From Paenisporosarcina cavernae (GTDB taxonomy: Bacteria > Bacillota > Bacilli > Bacillales_A > Planococcaceae), in the NCBI RefSeq assembly GCF_003595195.1, contig NZ_CP032418.1:1190501-1254500 (forward strand): a stretch of DNA of 64,000 nt, read 5' to 3'. The notes beneath the pieces were generated by a model. It searched no databases, was not told where the DNA came from, and saw nothing but the letters and a program-made list of their open reading frames with translations. Position 1 is the first letter of the stretch. Each line of letters begins with the position of its first letter. This document shows positions 7,982 through 18,213 of this stretch, in pieces. The position numbers and the translations under genes are program-made.

Positions 7982-8653
7982 ATGGTTTCCATTCTATTAA
8001 TTGAAGATGAAGAGAATATTGCTAAATTCATTCAAATGGAGTTAGAGCACGAGAGTTACACTGTTTGCCACGTTTCAAATGGACGAGAAGCACTTGAAGA
8101 AGCGTTTCGGAACAACTATGATGTCATTCTTTTAGATGTCATGTTACCAGATCTAAGTGGAATGGAAATTTGTCGTAGGATACGAAAAACTTCGGCAATT
8201 CCCATCATTATGCTGACAGCAAGAGACGCCATTTATGATCGAGTTGCGGGATTAGATGCTGGTGCGGACGATTATCTCGTCAAACCTTTTGCTATTGAAG
8301 AATTACTAGCAAGACTTCGTTCCGTTTTAAGAAGAATAGAGGTACCAACGACTAAGGAAAATGTACAAAATTTTGGAGCACTTACAGTTGATGTAGGGGC
8401 ACATGAAGTACGCGTTGGGAATAAAAAAATCGAGTTAACTAAGACGGAGTTTGACTTACTTCTATTATTTACGAAGAATGCAAATCGTGTCTTATCTCGT
8501 GAAATGATGTTAGAACAAGTGTGGGGATTTGAAACGGAAACGGAGACAAACGTGGTGGATGTATATGTGCGGCATCTTCGCACAAAACTTCTCCCTCCTG
8601 CAAATGAATATATTGAAACGATACGAGGAGTCGGGTACGTGATGAGACAATGA
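7982..8653 (+). CDS. OmpR-family response regulator (ArlR/YkoG-like)
   Basis: A receiver domain (residues 1-118) has the acidic pocket near Glu9/Asp10/Glu11, phospho-acceptor Asp52 (LLDVMLP) and Lys101 (LVKPF). A winged-helix DNA-binding domain follows (about 128-222), ending in the family signature TIRGVGYV. The closest remembered families are ArlR of staphylococci and YkoG of B. subtilis; which regulon it controls is unknown. AGGAGG precedes the ATG. The last bases overlap the histidine kinase start (ATGA, 4 nt), so the pair is translationally coupled. Confidence 0.9.
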   Translation: MVSILLIEDEENIAKFIQMELEHESYTVCHVSNGREALEEAFRNNYDVILLDVMLPDLSGMEICRRIRKTSAIPIIMLTARDAIYDRVAGLDAGADDYLVKPFAIEELLARLRSVLRRIEVPTTKENVQNFGALTVDVGAHEVRVGNKKIELTKTEFDLLLLFTKNANRVLSREMMLEQVWGFETETETNVVDVYVRHLRTKLLPPANEYIETIRGVGYVMRQ

Positions 8654-10104
8654 AGCAACGATTGAACGATTATTGGTCTTCGTTACAAACGAGATGGTCC
8701 ATCATAACAGCCTCTATAATGGTGAGCATTTTTCTTTTACTCAGTTTAACGATGTTTTTCTCGATGAAGGCGTGGCTTTTAGAGAAAGAAAAACAAAACA
8801 CGAATGCGACGATGAATGAATTAGTTCAATTTTTCGAATCAAAAGGTCCGTTTTTAACGATCTCTGATATTCGATCCAATCGAACGTTAATGTCCTCCAT
8901 TATCGAAAAAAAACAATCCGTCAGGTTATTAAATAGTGATGGAATTGAGCTGTTACGAATAAATGATGTGGAAAGTTTTTCTCCGATACCACTTAAACGT
9001 GTGCCGGATAATGGCTTTCTGTTAGAACAATCGACGCTCAAGGATCGACACTATCTTCATGCATTTGGAAAAGTGCAATTAGGAAATTATCCTTTCTACT
9101 TACAGCTTCAACATCCTTTAGATGATTTTGTCGCAAGTACAAGTTACATGCTCGGCATGCTTGTCTTATTTACGTTAATCGCTTTAATAGGAACATTTAT
9201 TGTCTCGTTCTTTCTTTCGCGTTTGTTAATTCAACCAATTTTGGATTTGAAATCTGAAATGGTAAACGTTCGTCTGAATGGATTAACGGAGAACATCCAA
9301 CTGAAATCGACGACAAGAGAAATGAACGAATTGTATGATCAATTTACATTGATGACAGATAAATTAAAAGAGAGCTTTGATAATCAAACACAATTTCTTG
9401 CGGATGCCTCTCACGAGCTTCGAACTCCTCTACAAGTTTTAGAAGGTCATATTGGATTGCTCAGTAGATGGGGGAAGAATGATCCGAAAATAATCGATGA
9501 ATCACTCGACATTTCGCTGAAAGAGATAGAACATATGAAAACACTTTTAAATGAAATGATGCTCTTATCTCGTGAAGATTCTCCAGTGATTTCGTATCAA
9601 GATGTAGATATAGATTCACTTCTTCTTCATTTACAGCAAGAACTAAAAACAGTTTTTCCTGCAAGTCAATTTACTTATACTCCAATCATTGCAACCGTAA
9701 AAGTGTCTTTGACAGAAGTGGCTTTACATCAATTATTACGAAACTTGATTGTAAACGGCTTGATTTATAATAAAAATGCTACTCCAATGGTACATGTCAC
9801 ACCAACGATAGAAAAATATGGTGTACGTATAAGTGTAAAAGATAATGGTGTCGGTTTAACAGAAGAACAACAGAAGAAAGTATTCAATCGATTTTATCGG
9901 GTAGATGATTCCCGTAATAAACGTAAAGAAGGATCAGGGTTAGGTCTATCAATCGTAAAAAGCTTTTTAATAAAAAATGGTGGGGATATATCCATAAGTG
10001 AAAGTTCTCCAAGCGGCACAACTTTTGAGATTCATCTACCACTATATGACGTCTTCTATTCTTCGAAAGAAGATGGATCACCAAATAGTCCTAAAAAAGA
10101 GTAA
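8650..10104 (+). CDS. Sensor histidine kinase (ArlS/YkoH-like)
   Basis: A 484-residue membrane kinase. TM1 spans about 17-38, an extracytoplasmic sensor about 40-165, and TM2 about 167-195. HAMP follows, then a HisKA domain with the phospho-accepting His255 in SHELRTP, and a HATPase domain. The N-box lies around NLIVNGLIYN, G1 is DNGVGL and G2 is GSGLGLSIVK. It should phosphorylate the coupled upstream regulator. The sensor segment is short and has no recognisable ligand domain. Confidence 0.9.
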   Translation: MKQRLNDYWSSLQTRWSIITASIMVSIFLLLSLTMFFSMKAWLLEKEKQNTNATMNELVQFFESKGPFLTISDIRSNRTLMSSIIEKKQSVRLLNSDGIELLRINDVESFSPIPLKRVPDNGFLLEQSTLKDRHYLHAFGKVQLGNYPFYLQLQHPLDDFVASTSYMLGMLVLFTLIALIGTFIVSFFLSRLLIQPILDLKSEMVNVRLNGLTENIQLKSTTREMNELYDQFTLMTDKLKESFDNQTQFLADASHELRTPLQVLEGHIGLLSRWGKNDPKIIDESLDISLKEIEHMKTLLNEMMLLSREDSPVISYQDVDIDSLLLHLQQELKTVFPASQFTYTPIIATVKVSLTEVALHQLLRNLIVNGLIYNKNATPMVHVTPTIEKYGVRISVKDNGVGLTEEQQKKVFNRFYRVDDSRNKRKEGSGLGLSIVKSFLIKNGGDISISESSPSGTTFEIHLPLYDVFYSSKEDGSPNSPKKE

Positions 10105-10324
10105 ACGTTTTAACTGATAGGAAAAACAATTTAATTTCACCGGAAATTTTCATGAAAATGTTAGGAATAAGAGCATTTTTGCGGGGGAATGAAAAGATTT
10201 GCATAGAATGAACAAAAAACATTGTTTTTTCTGTTGAGAGTAGTAAGATTGAAAATGAAAAAAAGTTCACTTGTATGCTACACTTAATACAAGAGATGTA
10301 TTTAATTTTTGGAGGGTTCGCTTC

Positions 10325-13132
10325 ATGACAAACAACGGGACACCAAATGGGTCACCTTGGTCAAATTTATCAGGTCCTAACTTAGGGTATATATTAGAAA
10401 TGTATGAGGAGTATAGAAAAGACCGTCAAACGGTAGGAGAAGAATTAGCATCATTGTTTGATCAATACGGTGCTCCTTCTATTCCTATGTCTAAAAATTC
10501 GAGTCATTCAATGGAAGGGATTTCTGCTGCTTCAATTGAAAAATATTTAGCAGCAGCTAAATATGCCGATGCTATTCGTACTTCTGGCCATTTAGCAGCA
10601 GATATTTATCCATTAAATGATCGTCAAAAGGATGCTTCTAAATTAGAAGCCTCTTATTATGGATTAACCAAAGAAGATTTAGAAGCTCTTCCAGCAAGTA
10701 TTGTTTTTGATCACGCTCCTCAACATGTACACAATGCTTGGGATGCTACGGAAATGCTGAAACGTACGTATACAGAAAAAATTGCATATGAGTTTGCACA
10801 CGTTATCGAACCAGAAGAACGAAAGTGGCTGCAACATGCAATTGAAAATAGTACGTTTAAAGAATCACTTTCTTCTGACACGAAAAAAGAACTGTTAAAA
10901 CGATTAACGCAAGTGGAAGGTTTTGAAAAGTTTTTACATCGTACGTTTGTAGGTGCTAAACGTTTCTCAGTAGAAGGACTGGATACTTTAGTCGTAATGC
11001 TCGATGAACTCGTTCGCCAGTCAAAAAATGCTGAAACAAAAGAAATCCTAATCGGAATGGCACACCGTGGCCGTTTAAATGTGTTGACCCACGTGTTAAA
11101 CAAACCTTATGAGATGATGTTTGCAGATTTTGCTCATGTATCAAACGAACCTTTCCTTCCAAAGGATGGATCATTGGAAATTACAAAAGGTTGGTTTGGC
11201 GATGTAAAGTATCATATGGGTGCTACCCACATTTCTGATACGGGAATGAAAGTGAAATTAGCTTATAATCCATCACATCTAGAAGTAGTTAGTCCAGTAG
11301 TAACTGGTCAAACAAGAGCTGCTCAGGAAACTACCACAGAAAAAGGCTTACCAAAGCAAAATACAAAAGCGGCTTACTCGGTACTTATTCATGGCGATGC
11401 AGCTTTTCCTGGTCAAGGAATTGTTACCGAGACATTAAACTACAGTCGTATTAGAGGTTTTCAAACAGGTGGGTCTGTTCATATTATTGCGAATAATATG
11501 ATTGGATTCACAACAGAATATTACGATTCTCGTTCCACTTATTACTCGTCGGATCCCGCAAAAGGCTACGAAGTTCCAGTCGTACATGTCAATGCGGATG
11601 ATGTAGAAGCAGTGATTAGTGTCGCAAAATTTGCGTTCGCATATCGTGAAAAATTCCAAAAAGATATCGTCATTGATTTAATTGGTTATCGTCGTTTTGG
11701 TCATAATGAAATGGATGAGCCTTTAGTGACGAATCCAGTGATGTATCATGAAGTGCATAAACACGATACAGTGCGTGCTTTATATGGAAAACAATTAGTT
11801 AATGAAAACATTCTTTCAGATGAAGAAGTTAGTGCTATAGAATCTTCTGTTCAAACTCGTATGCAGGAAGCTTACGATAAAGTAAAAGAAGAATCAGAAG
11901 CTTCTCCAGATGAAATCATTATTCCGGACGCAGTGTTGAATGGATATCCAGAAGTTCCAACTGGTGTTGCGGAAGAAACGTTAACGAAGATGAATAAAGA
12001 ACTTTTGCAATGGCCAAATGAATTTCATGTCTTTAAGAAATTAGGCAAAATTTTAAAACGTCGTGAAGAGCCTTTCAAAGGAAAAGGAAAAATCGATTGG
12101 GCACATGCTGAAACACTTGCATTTGGTACGATTCTTCAAGAAGGTAATCCAATCCGTCTGACCGGCCAAGATGCACAACGTGGAACGTTTGCTCATCGTC
12201 ATCTAGTATTACATGACGAACAAGATGGCTCAGAATTAGTACCACTTCATCATATTTCAGGTGCTAATGCCTCGTTTGTTGTCTATAACAGTCCGTTAAC
12301 CGAATCAGCGGTACTTGGATATGAATTCGGATATAATTTGGAAAACGAAAAAGCATTGGTCATTTGGGAAGCTCAATATGGTGACTTTGCGAATATGGCT
12401 CAAGTTATGTTTGATCAATTTATCTCCGCTAGTCGCTCTAAATGGGGACAAAAATCTGGATTAGTCATGCTACTTCCGCATGCCTATGAAGGTCAAGGTC
12501 CGGAACATTCTAGTGCTCGTTTAGAACGTTACTTACAAATGGCTGCCGAAAATAACTGGACAGTTGCTAATTTGTCTAGTGCTTCCAACTATTTTCATAT
12601 TTTACGAAGACAAGCAAAAATGCTAGGGGAAGAATCCATTCGTCCTTTAATTATTGTTTCTCCAAAATCGTTGCTTCGCCATCCGTTGGTTGGGGCAGAA
12701 GTGTCTGAACTAACAGAAGGTCATTTCCAAACAGTGATCGAGCATTCTACTACTGGAAATCAACCGAAAAAAGTGAAAAAACTATTGTTAGCGAGCGGAA
12801 AAATGGCGATGGATCTTGCAGATAAAGTGAAAGATGGAAAAGGATATGATCATGTTCACTTAGTACGTGTTGAACAATTGTATCCATTCCCTGCTGAAAA
12901 GATCGCCGCAATCATTGAAAAGTTTCCACAACTATCACAAGTTGCGTGGGTTCAAGAAGAACCGAAAAACATGGGTTCATGGACATTTGCGGAGCCTTAC
13001 TTACGTGAAATCACACAGGATAAAGAGATCTCTTACACGGGACGAGTGAAACGTTCAAGTCCTGCCGAAGGTGATGGTGAAACACATAAAGTGGAACAAG
13101 CACGAATTATCGAAGAAGCAGTTAGTAAGTAA
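10325..13132 (+). CDS. odhA: 2-oxoglutarate dehydrogenase E1 component
   Basis: This thiamine-diphosphate enzyme decarboxylates 2-oxoglutarate and passes the succinyl group to the E2 lipoyl arm in the TCA cycle. It is 935 residues, the normal Bacillus OdhA length. Visible motifs are the GMAHRGRLNVL segment, HGDAAFPGQG and the RRFGHNEMDEP block of the cofactor region. GGAGGG at 10311-10316 places the start at ATG 10325; an upstream in-frame TTG at 10271 lacks a site. odhB follows after 26 nt. The 220-base upstream region presumably holds the promoter, but I could not assign convincing -35/-10 boxes. Confidence 0.96.
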   Translation: MTNNGTPNGSPWSNLSGPNLGYILEMYEEYRKDRQTVGEELASLFDQYGAPSIPMSKNSSHSMEGISAASIEKYLAAAKYADAIRTSGHLAADIYPLNDRQKDASKLEASYYGLTKEDLEALPASIVFDHAPQHVHNAWDATEMLKRTYTEKIAYEFAHVIEPEERKWLQHAIENSTFKESLSSDTKKELLKRLTQVEGFEKFLHRTFVGAKRFSVEGLDTLVVMLDELVRQSKNAETKEILIGMAHRGRLNVLTHVLNKPYEMMFADFAHVSNEPFLPKDGSLEITKGWFGDVKYHMGATHISDTGMKVKLAYNPSHLEVVSPVVTGQTRAAQETTTEKGLPKQNTKAAYSVLIHGDAAFPGQGIVTETLNYSRIRGFQTGGSVHIIANNMIGFTTEYYDSRSTYYSSDPAKGYEVPVVHVNADDVEAVISVAKFAFAYREKFQKDIVIDLIGYRRFGHNEMDEPLVTNPVMYHEVHKHDTVRALYGKQLVNENILSDEEVSAIESSVQTRMQEAYDKVKEESEASPDEIIIPDAVLNGYPEVPTGVAEETLTKMNKELLQWPNEFHVFKKLGKILKRREEPFKGKGKIDWAHAETLAFGTILQEGNPIRLTGQDAQRGTFAHRHLVLHDEQDGSELVPLHHISGANASFVVYNSPLTESAVLGYEFGYNLENEKALVIWEAQYGDFANMAQVMFDQFISASRSKWGQKSGLVMLLPHAYEGQGPEHSSARLERYLQMAAENNWTVANLSSASNYFHILRRQAKMLGEESIRPLIIVSPKSLLRHPLVGAEVSELTEGHFQTVIEHSTTGNQPKKVKKLLLASGKMAMDLADKVKDGKGYDHVHLVRVEQLYPFPAEKIAAIIEKFPQLSQVAWVQEEPKNMGSWTFAEPYLREITQDKEISYTGRVKRSSPAEGDGETHKVEQARIIEEAVSK

Positions 13133-13158
13133 CGAGATAGAATATAGGAGGAATAATA

Positions 13159-14436
13159 ATGGCTGAAATTAAAGTTCCAGAATTAGCAGAGTCTATTACA
13201 GAAGGTACAATTGCACAATGGTTGAAACAACCTGGTGATACAGTTGAAAAAGGCGAATTTATCGTTGAATTAGAGACTGATAAAGTAAATGTTGAAGTTA
13301 TTTCAGAGGAAGCTGGAGTAGTTCAAGAATTGCTTGCAGCAGAAGGTGACACAGTAGAAGTAGGTCAAGTAATTGCTGTTGTTGGCGAAGGAACTGGTAG
13401 CGGTTCTACTCCAAAGAACCCGGTAGAAGCAGACCCAGCAGAAAGCGATGCTCCTGTAAAATCGGTAGAAAATGCACCTAAGAAAGAAGAAACAACTTCT
13501 TCACCACAAGTAGCGCAAAAAGAAGAAGCATCTTCTTCAGAACGCACGATTGCTAGTCCTGCGGCACGCAAATTGGCTCGAGAAAAAGGCATTGATTTAA
13601 ATGCTGTTTCGACAGCAGATCCATTAGGTCGAGTTCGAGTTCAAGATGTAGAGTCACATACGAATGCACCAAAAGCTTCTTCAGCACCAGCTCCTAAAGC
13701 TGCGCCAGCAAAACAAGCTGCGTCATCTGAAGATGATTCTCGTGTGAAACGTGAGAAAATGTCCCGTCGTAGACAAACGATTGCAAATAGATTATTAGAA
13801 GTAAAACAATCTACTGCTATGTTGACGACATTTAACGAAATTGACATGACAAATATCATGGAACTTCGTTCTCGCAAAAAAGATAAGTTTTTCGACGATC
13901 ACGATGTTCGTTTAGGATTTATGTCATTCTTTACGAAAGCTGTAACAGCAGCGCTTAAAAAATATCCGTATGTGAATGCCGAACTTGATGGGGATGAAAT
14001 TATCCTGAAACAGTTCTACGATGTAGGGATTGCTGTTTCAACAGAAGAAGGATTAGTCGTTCCAATCGTACGCGATACGGATCGTAAAAACTTCGCAGAA
14101 ATTGAAGCTTCCATTGTGGATCTTGCAAAAAAAGCACGCGATAAAAAACTTCAAATTTCAGATATGACAGGTGGATCATTCACCATTACTAATGGTGGTG
14201 TATTCGGTTCATTGATGTCGACGCCAATTTTAAACGGAACACAAGTAGGTATTCTAGGTATGCATACGATTCAAAAGCGTCCAGTGGCTATTGGAGACGA
14301 AGTTCAAATTAGACCAATGATGTATGTTGCTTTATCGTATGACCACCGTGTTATTGATGGAAAAGATTCAGTAGGATTCTTGAAAACTGTAAAAGAACTT
14401 ATTGAAAATCCAGAAGATTTATTACTTGAATCATAA
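13159..14436 (+). CDS. odhB: Dihydrolipoyl succinyltransferase, E2 of 2-oxoglutarate dehydrogenase
   Basis: E2 core protein of 425 residues. The N-terminal lipoyl domain (1-76) carries lipoyl-lysine Lys42 in the ETDKVNVE loop. A flexible Ala/Pro/Ser-rich linker is followed by a peripheral subunit-binding domain (about 132-165, [12 protein letters not shown]), a second linker and the catalytic acyltransferase domain (about 195-425). Active-site His396 and Asp400 lie in SYDHRVIDG. It forms an operon with odhA. The E3 subunit is not in the window and is probably shared with pyruvate dehydrogenase. Confidence 0.96.
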   Translation: MAEIKVPELAESITEGTIAQWLKQPGDTVEKGEFIVELETDKVNVEVISEEAGVVQELLAAEGDTVEVGQVIAVVGEGTGSGSTPKNPVEADPAESDAPVKSVENAPKKEETTSSPQVAQKEEASSSERTIASPAARKLAREKGIDLNAVSTADPLGRVRVQDVESHTNAPKASSAPAPKAAPAKQAASSEDDSRVKREKMSRRRQTIANRLLEVKQSTAMLTTFNEIDMTNIMELRSRKKDKFFDDHDVRLGFMSFFTKAVTAALKKYPYVNAELDGDEIILKQFYDVGIAVSTEEGLVVPIVRDTDRKNFAEIEASIVDLAKKARDKKLQISDMTGGSFTITNGGVFGSLMSTPILNGTQVGILGMHTIQKRPVAIGDEVQIRPMMYVALSYDHRVIDGKDSVGFLKTVKELIENPEDLLLES

Positions 14437-14453
14437 GAAATTCGATTTTTTAG

Positions 14454-14488
14454 AAGCGATTAGACCGTTCTTGGTCTAGTCGCTTTTA
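14454..14488 (+). terminator. Terminator of the odhAB operon
   Basis: AAGCGATTAGACC pairs with GGTCTAGTCGCTT, with a 6-base loop and a T-rich tail. Confidence 0.85.
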
Positions 14489-14593
14489 TAATGGAAATGG
14501 TTGAAGCATGTGATTCAACTTGAGTGGAACACTAAAGTTTGCTAGTAGAATTACTTTTTGGGAAGATAAAGAAAAAAGATGAGGAGAAGTCGT

Positions 14594-15193
14594 ATGAATC
14601 TTTCAGTATTGAATGACTTTATCGATCAATTTGGATACTTCGCAATGTTCCTCATCAATTGGTTATTATTGTTTGGATTACCTCTTCCTAATGAGATTGC
14701 TGCTTCTTTTTCTGGATATATTACTGCGACTCGTAATTTAAACGCAAGTATCGCTTTTTTTAGTGCATATATGGGACTAGTTAGTGCGACATTATTTGCA
14801 TTTTTTATTGGAAAACGATTCGGCTCGAAGCTGATTATACGATTTAAAAAGACTCGCTTAATTCATGCAATTAATCGCTTTGAAGCTTTTTTTCAAAAGT
14901 ATGGAAAAAAATCAATTGGTTTTAGTTTTTTTGTTCCAGGAGTAAGATGGGCGATGCCTTATGTTGTAGGGGCAGGTGAGATGACGTATGGAACATTTTT
15001 AAAATATTCTTTAATCCCCTCTGCTGGATGGTTGATGCTCTACTTCCAAATTGGACGTCTTTTTCCAAATGCGTATGGAACAATCGTCCACCATTTGCGT
15101 ATTTCCATTCTTATTTTGCTGCTTTTGTTCGCAGGAATCCTAGTAATTCGGTATACTGTAAGTAAGAAGTTTCGAAGGGAAGAGACAAAATGA
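14594..15193 (+). CDS. DedA/VTT-family membrane protein
   Basis: About 199 residues with five or six hydrophobic segments. The DedA core is visible: GLPLPNEIAASFSG near the N-terminus, KYGKKSIGFSFFVPGVRWAMPYVVGAGEM in the middle and a terminal membrane helix. Such proteins scramble or recycle lipid carriers (undecaprenyl phosphate or phosphatidylethanolamine in the studied cases); which applies here is unknown. The ATG at 14594 is 7 nt after GAGGAG, better than an upstream ATG at 14579. The stop overlaps the next gene (ATGA). Confidence 0.85.
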   Translation: MNLSVLNDFIDQFGYFAMFLINWLLLFGLPLPNEIAASFSGYITATRNLNASIAFFSAYMGLVSATLFAFFIGKRFGSKLIIRFKKTRLIHAINRFEAFFQKYGKKSIGFSFFVPGVRWAMPYVVGAGEMTYGTFLKYSLIPSAGWLMLYFQIGRLFPNAYGTIVHHLRISILILLLLFAGILVIRYTVSKKFRREETK

Positions 15194-15387
15194 TTCACAT
15201 TAACTGGAAAGAATCACCAACTATTAAAACCGTTACTTGTAAGCATGCAGATGCTTCGAAGTATTTAGTTTCCAACGTATTAACTGTAGGAAACACGTAC
15301 GAAGTAAAAAATGAAACAGAAGAGTACTTGTTCGTTGTCGATAACACTGGAAAAGTCGGCGGATTTTATAAAACATATTTTGAGTGA
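15190..15387 (+). CDS. Small DUF6501-like protein
   Basis: A 65-residue soluble protein with VTCKHADASKYLVSNVLTVG and VVDNTGKVGGFYKTYF, which I recall as typical of the DUF6501 family of Bacillales; its function is unknown. The ATG overlaps the DedA stop codon by 4 nt (ATGA), so it is made by coupling to the DedA protein. It looks like an all-beta SH3-like fold, but that is a guess. A terminator follows at once. Confidence 0.7.
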   Translation: MIHINWKESPTIKTVTCKHADASKYLVSNVLTVGNTYEVKNETEEYLFVVDNTGKVGGFYKTYFE

Positions 15388-15412
15388 CCGATGACTTCTC
15401 ATCGGTTTTTTC
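15387..15412 (+). terminator. Terminator after the DedA-DUF6501 pair
   Basis: ACCGATGA pairs with TCATCGGT, with a 4-base loop and six T residues. The stem begins at the last base of the DUF6501 stop codon. Confidence 0.8.
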
Positions 15413-15427
15413 AATGGAGGAAAAATG

Positions 15428-16294
15428 ATGAATGATATGGAGTTAATTTCGAAAGTACAACAGGATCGACTGAATCGATCTTTTCTAAATGAAGAGAAAA
15501 GATTAATAGGAGATGGAGGATATCTTGCTCCATCGGCAGAACTTTGGAATGATTTATTAGTTACAGCATCTTTAAAGAAAAATATTTTACTTATAGGACC
15601 ATCTGGCTCAGGTAAAACAAAATTAGCTGATTCTATTTCGGCCTTTTTCCAACAACCAATTCAAGTAGTGAATTGTTCTGTCGATTTAGATTCTGAAGCG
15701 TTACTTGGATTCAAAACGATTGTAAAAGCAGACGATCAACTTATAATAGACTTCATTGAAGGTCCAGTCGTGAAAGCCATGAAGAATGGTCATATTTTAT
15801 ATATTGATGAGATAAACATGGCAAAACCAGATACCCTCTCCATTTTAAATAGTGTATTGGATTATCGTCGTATGTTAGTGAATCCATTCACAGGAAAGAC
15901 GATTATTGCTCATTCTGATTTCCTAGTAATTGCGGCTATAAACGAAGGTTATATTGGAACGACACCGATGAATGAAGCACTCGCAAACCGATTTATAAGT
16001 TTTTCCATTCCTTATATTCAATCTGATATGCTTCGAGAATTACTCATAGGAAAGTTTCCACATGTTTCAACAAGACTAGTCGATTCGTTTATCTCTTTTT
16101 CACAGGATTTAATGAAACAAGTGCAAAATGGCCTTTTAAGTGATGAAGCCTCGTCTATACGTAGCTTAGAGGATGCAATCGAATTAGCGCAATTTATGGA
16201 TCCCATTCGTGCGATTACGTATGCTATTGCAGAAAAGTTGCGAGATGAAATGGAACGAGATCTAGTGATTCAATTAGCAAAAACGTGGATGTGA
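15428..16294 (+). CDS. MoxR/NorQ-type AAA+ ATPase (YojN-like)
   Basis: A 288-residue AAA+ ATPase. Walker A is IGPSGSGKT (residues 57-64) and Walker B is LYIDEINMAKP. A sensor segment AAINEGYIGT and a C-terminal lid follow. These ATPases work with a VWA protein as chaperones that insert cofactors or remodel enzyme complexes, and the next gene encodes such a VWA protein. B. subtilis has the same pair, yojN-yojO, near odhAB, as I recall. Two ATGs are possible (15425, 15428); the second is 7 nt from GGAGG. The client enzyme is unknown. Confidence 0.85.
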   Translation: MNDMELISKVQQDRLNRSFLNEEKRLIGDGGYLAPSAELWNDLLVTASLKKNILLIGPSGSGKTKLADSISAFFQQPIQVVNCSVDLDSEALLGFKTIVKADDQLIIDFIEGPVVKAMKNGHILYIDEINMAKPDTLSILNSVLDYRRMLVNPFTGKTIIAHSDFLVIAAINEGYIGTTPMNEALANRFISFSIPYIQSDMLRELLIGKFPHVSTRLVDSFISFSQDLMKQVQNGLLSDEASSIRSLEDAIELAQFMDPIRAITYAIAEKLRDEMERDLVIQLAKTWM

Positions 16295-16298
16295 TCGT

Positions 16299-18188
16299 AT
16301 GTCATCTGTTAACCGATTCATTCAATTTAATAATGAGCAGATTAATACGCGTGAAAGGATGGGCTATGAACGACTGCTGCAAGCATTGACTAACAATCCA
16401 TATCTAAAAATGAACACTAGAAAGTTTTTGGAATTTTCACCTGAGGAAAACTCTATATCGCTAAGTGTTTTTTGGAAGCATAGGGGAGATGAGATTGAGC
16501 ACAATGGGTTCCTTTCAGATATATATCTAGCTTCACTTGGTTATTGGGAACATTTTTCAATCACGGCTTGGAATGAATACGCTCACTATACTCAAAAATC
16601 TACTATTCCAAAGTTCCTTCAACAATTGGCAATATTAGGAGAAGAAGTGCGTTTGGTGGCTCAGATAAAATCTTCTCGTCCCGGAACAAAAAGGAGTTTA
16701 GTCATACGCGAAGAAGTTCAGTATCAAGCTCATACTGGTTTTTATTTTGAAAATTTGAAACGCGGATTTGTTGCGGATGCTTTGCTCAATTACTTGTATT
16801 GTTTAATGACAAAAGGAGAATTAGTTACTTCTAATTTCCCAATAGATTTTGAACTTATTTCGATTATTCAACAAAAATGGTTTTATGTATTTGACGCTAA
16901 GTCCACAAATGAAGTGTTGCAAATCTGTCGAGAAATTAACTACATCTTAGAGGATGTTCTAGTAGAAGATTGTCAATTAGAATATGTCGCTATTCCATCT
17001 TTCGGTTCACTAGCTTTGGTGAATGAAGAAAGTAGTGGGAAAATGGAACATTTAGAGGACTCAAATGCTTCTACTACAGATTCTATTAAAGAAAGATACC
17101 AAACTTGGCACCGTGAAACGCAATCGAACAAACAGCATACGTTAGAATACGAATTATCCAGTGGAGTAAATACAGCAGCGGATAGTGGACGTAAAGTAGA
17201 CGATATAGATCATCCGTCTGATTTGACGATTGGAAAAGGTCAATCGACAGGTCAAACTCTTATTGATATAGAAAAGGCATCAAATGAAGATATACAACGA
17301 GAGGAAGTAAGTGAAAAAAGGGATCGTTTCGGTCCTGAAAATCGATTTGTGACCATTGTAGAATCCGATGGTAAGCAAGAAGTGGACGAACAAACAAAAT
17401 GGCTTATTCATGAATTGCGAAAAAAACAACTTCCACTTGTTCGTTCGATTCTTCAAGAGATGAAAAAAAGAATGCATTTAAAACAACAAGATAGACGTGA
17501 GCATCTCTCTATTGGTAGACTATCACGTAATTTACTACCATTGTGGTTGGAAGAAAGACCAAAGCTTTTTTATAAAAAAGATGCTCCTAGTAAGGAGTTA
17601 GATGCAGTATTTGGATTGTTAGTGGATGGTTCTTCCTCGATGATTGATAAAATGGACGAGACAAAAGAGGCTGTTCTATTATTTCATGATGTTCTGCGAC
17701 AATTATCTATACCTCACGACATTGTACAATATGATGAAGATTCATTTGAGGCGACAGAGAAGAACCAACCAAATCGTTTTCAGTTTTCACAACGGATGGA
17801 TAATTTTAGAAACGATGCTTCGCAAGCTATTTTCTCGATGGAACCTGGGGAGGACAATCGAGATGGGCTTGCAATAAGGTGGATGATGGAGCGTCTTGAG
17901 AAAAGAAAAGAAAAACATAAATTTCTTCTTCTATTTTCAGATGGTGAACCTTCTGCTTTTCAGTATGAAACAAACGGATTAATCGATACTGCAAAAGCTG
18001 TCGAGTTAACGAAAAAAAAGGATATTCAATTCATGCATTTGTTCTTAAGTAATTTTCCTCCAACAGAAGATCAGGAAAATCTGTTTCGACAATTGTTCGG
18101 GCATACAACAGTGTCGACCGATAATTTGCATTCCTTTGTTTCTCACACAACAAGATTACTTAGAAGAATGTTAAGTAGCGCAATTTAA
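16299..18188 (+). CDS. VWA-domain protein, NorD/YojO-like partner of the MoxR ATPase
   Basis: A 629-residue protein. The first 300 residues form the conserved N-terminal region of this family, followed by an acidic low-complexity linker (about 255-360). The C-terminal von Willebrand A domain (about 435-625) has an intact MIDAS: DGSSS starting at Asp443, a threonine-containing segment and DGEPS. It begins 4 nt after the ATPase stop, so the two form one unit. The known family role is activation of a client enzyme such as nitric oxide reductase. No such enzyme is adjacent here. Confidence 0.85.
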   Translation: MSSVNRFIQFNNEQINTRERMGYERLLQALTNNPYLKMNTRKFLEFSPEENSISLSVFWKHRGDEIEHNGFLSDIYLASLGYWEHFSITAWNEYAHYTQKSTIPKFLQQLAILGEEVRLVAQIKSSRPGTKRSLVIREEVQYQAHTGFYFENLKRGFVADALLNYLYCLMTKGELVTSNFPIDFELISIIQQKWFYVFDAKSTNEVLQICREINYILEDVLVEDCQLEYVAIPSFGSLALVNEESSGKMEHLEDSNASTTDSIKERYQTWHRETQSNKQHTLEYELSSGVNTAADSGRKVDDIDHPSDLTIGKGQSTGQTLIDIEKASNEDIQREEVSEKRDRFGPENRFVTIVESDGKQEVDEQTKWLIHELRKKQLPLVRSILQEMKKRMHLKQQDRREHLSIGRLSRNLLPLWLEERPKLFYKKDAPSKELDAVFGLLVDGSSSMIDKMDETKEAVLLFHDVLRQLSIPHDIVQYDEDSFEATEKNQPNRFQFSQRMDNFRNDASQAIFSMEPGEDNRDGLAIRWMMERLEKRKEKHKFLLLFSDGEPSAFQYETNGLIDTAKAVELTKKKDIQFMHLFLSNFPPTEDQENLFRQLFGHTTVSTDNLHSFVSHTTRLLRRMLSSAI

Positions 18189-18213
18189 AAGCTCCTCATC
18201 GAGGAGCTTTTTC
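18187..18213. terminator. Bidirectional terminator between yojO-like and telA-like genes
   Basis: AAAAGCTCCTC pairs with GAGGAGCTTTT with a 3-base loop. It overlaps the stop codon of the convergent telA-like gene. Confidence 0.85.

Noticed and set aside
10249-10279. Promoter for odhA from TTGAAA and TATGCT
   Set aside because: The spacing is 19 bases and the second hexamer is weak, so I did not list it.
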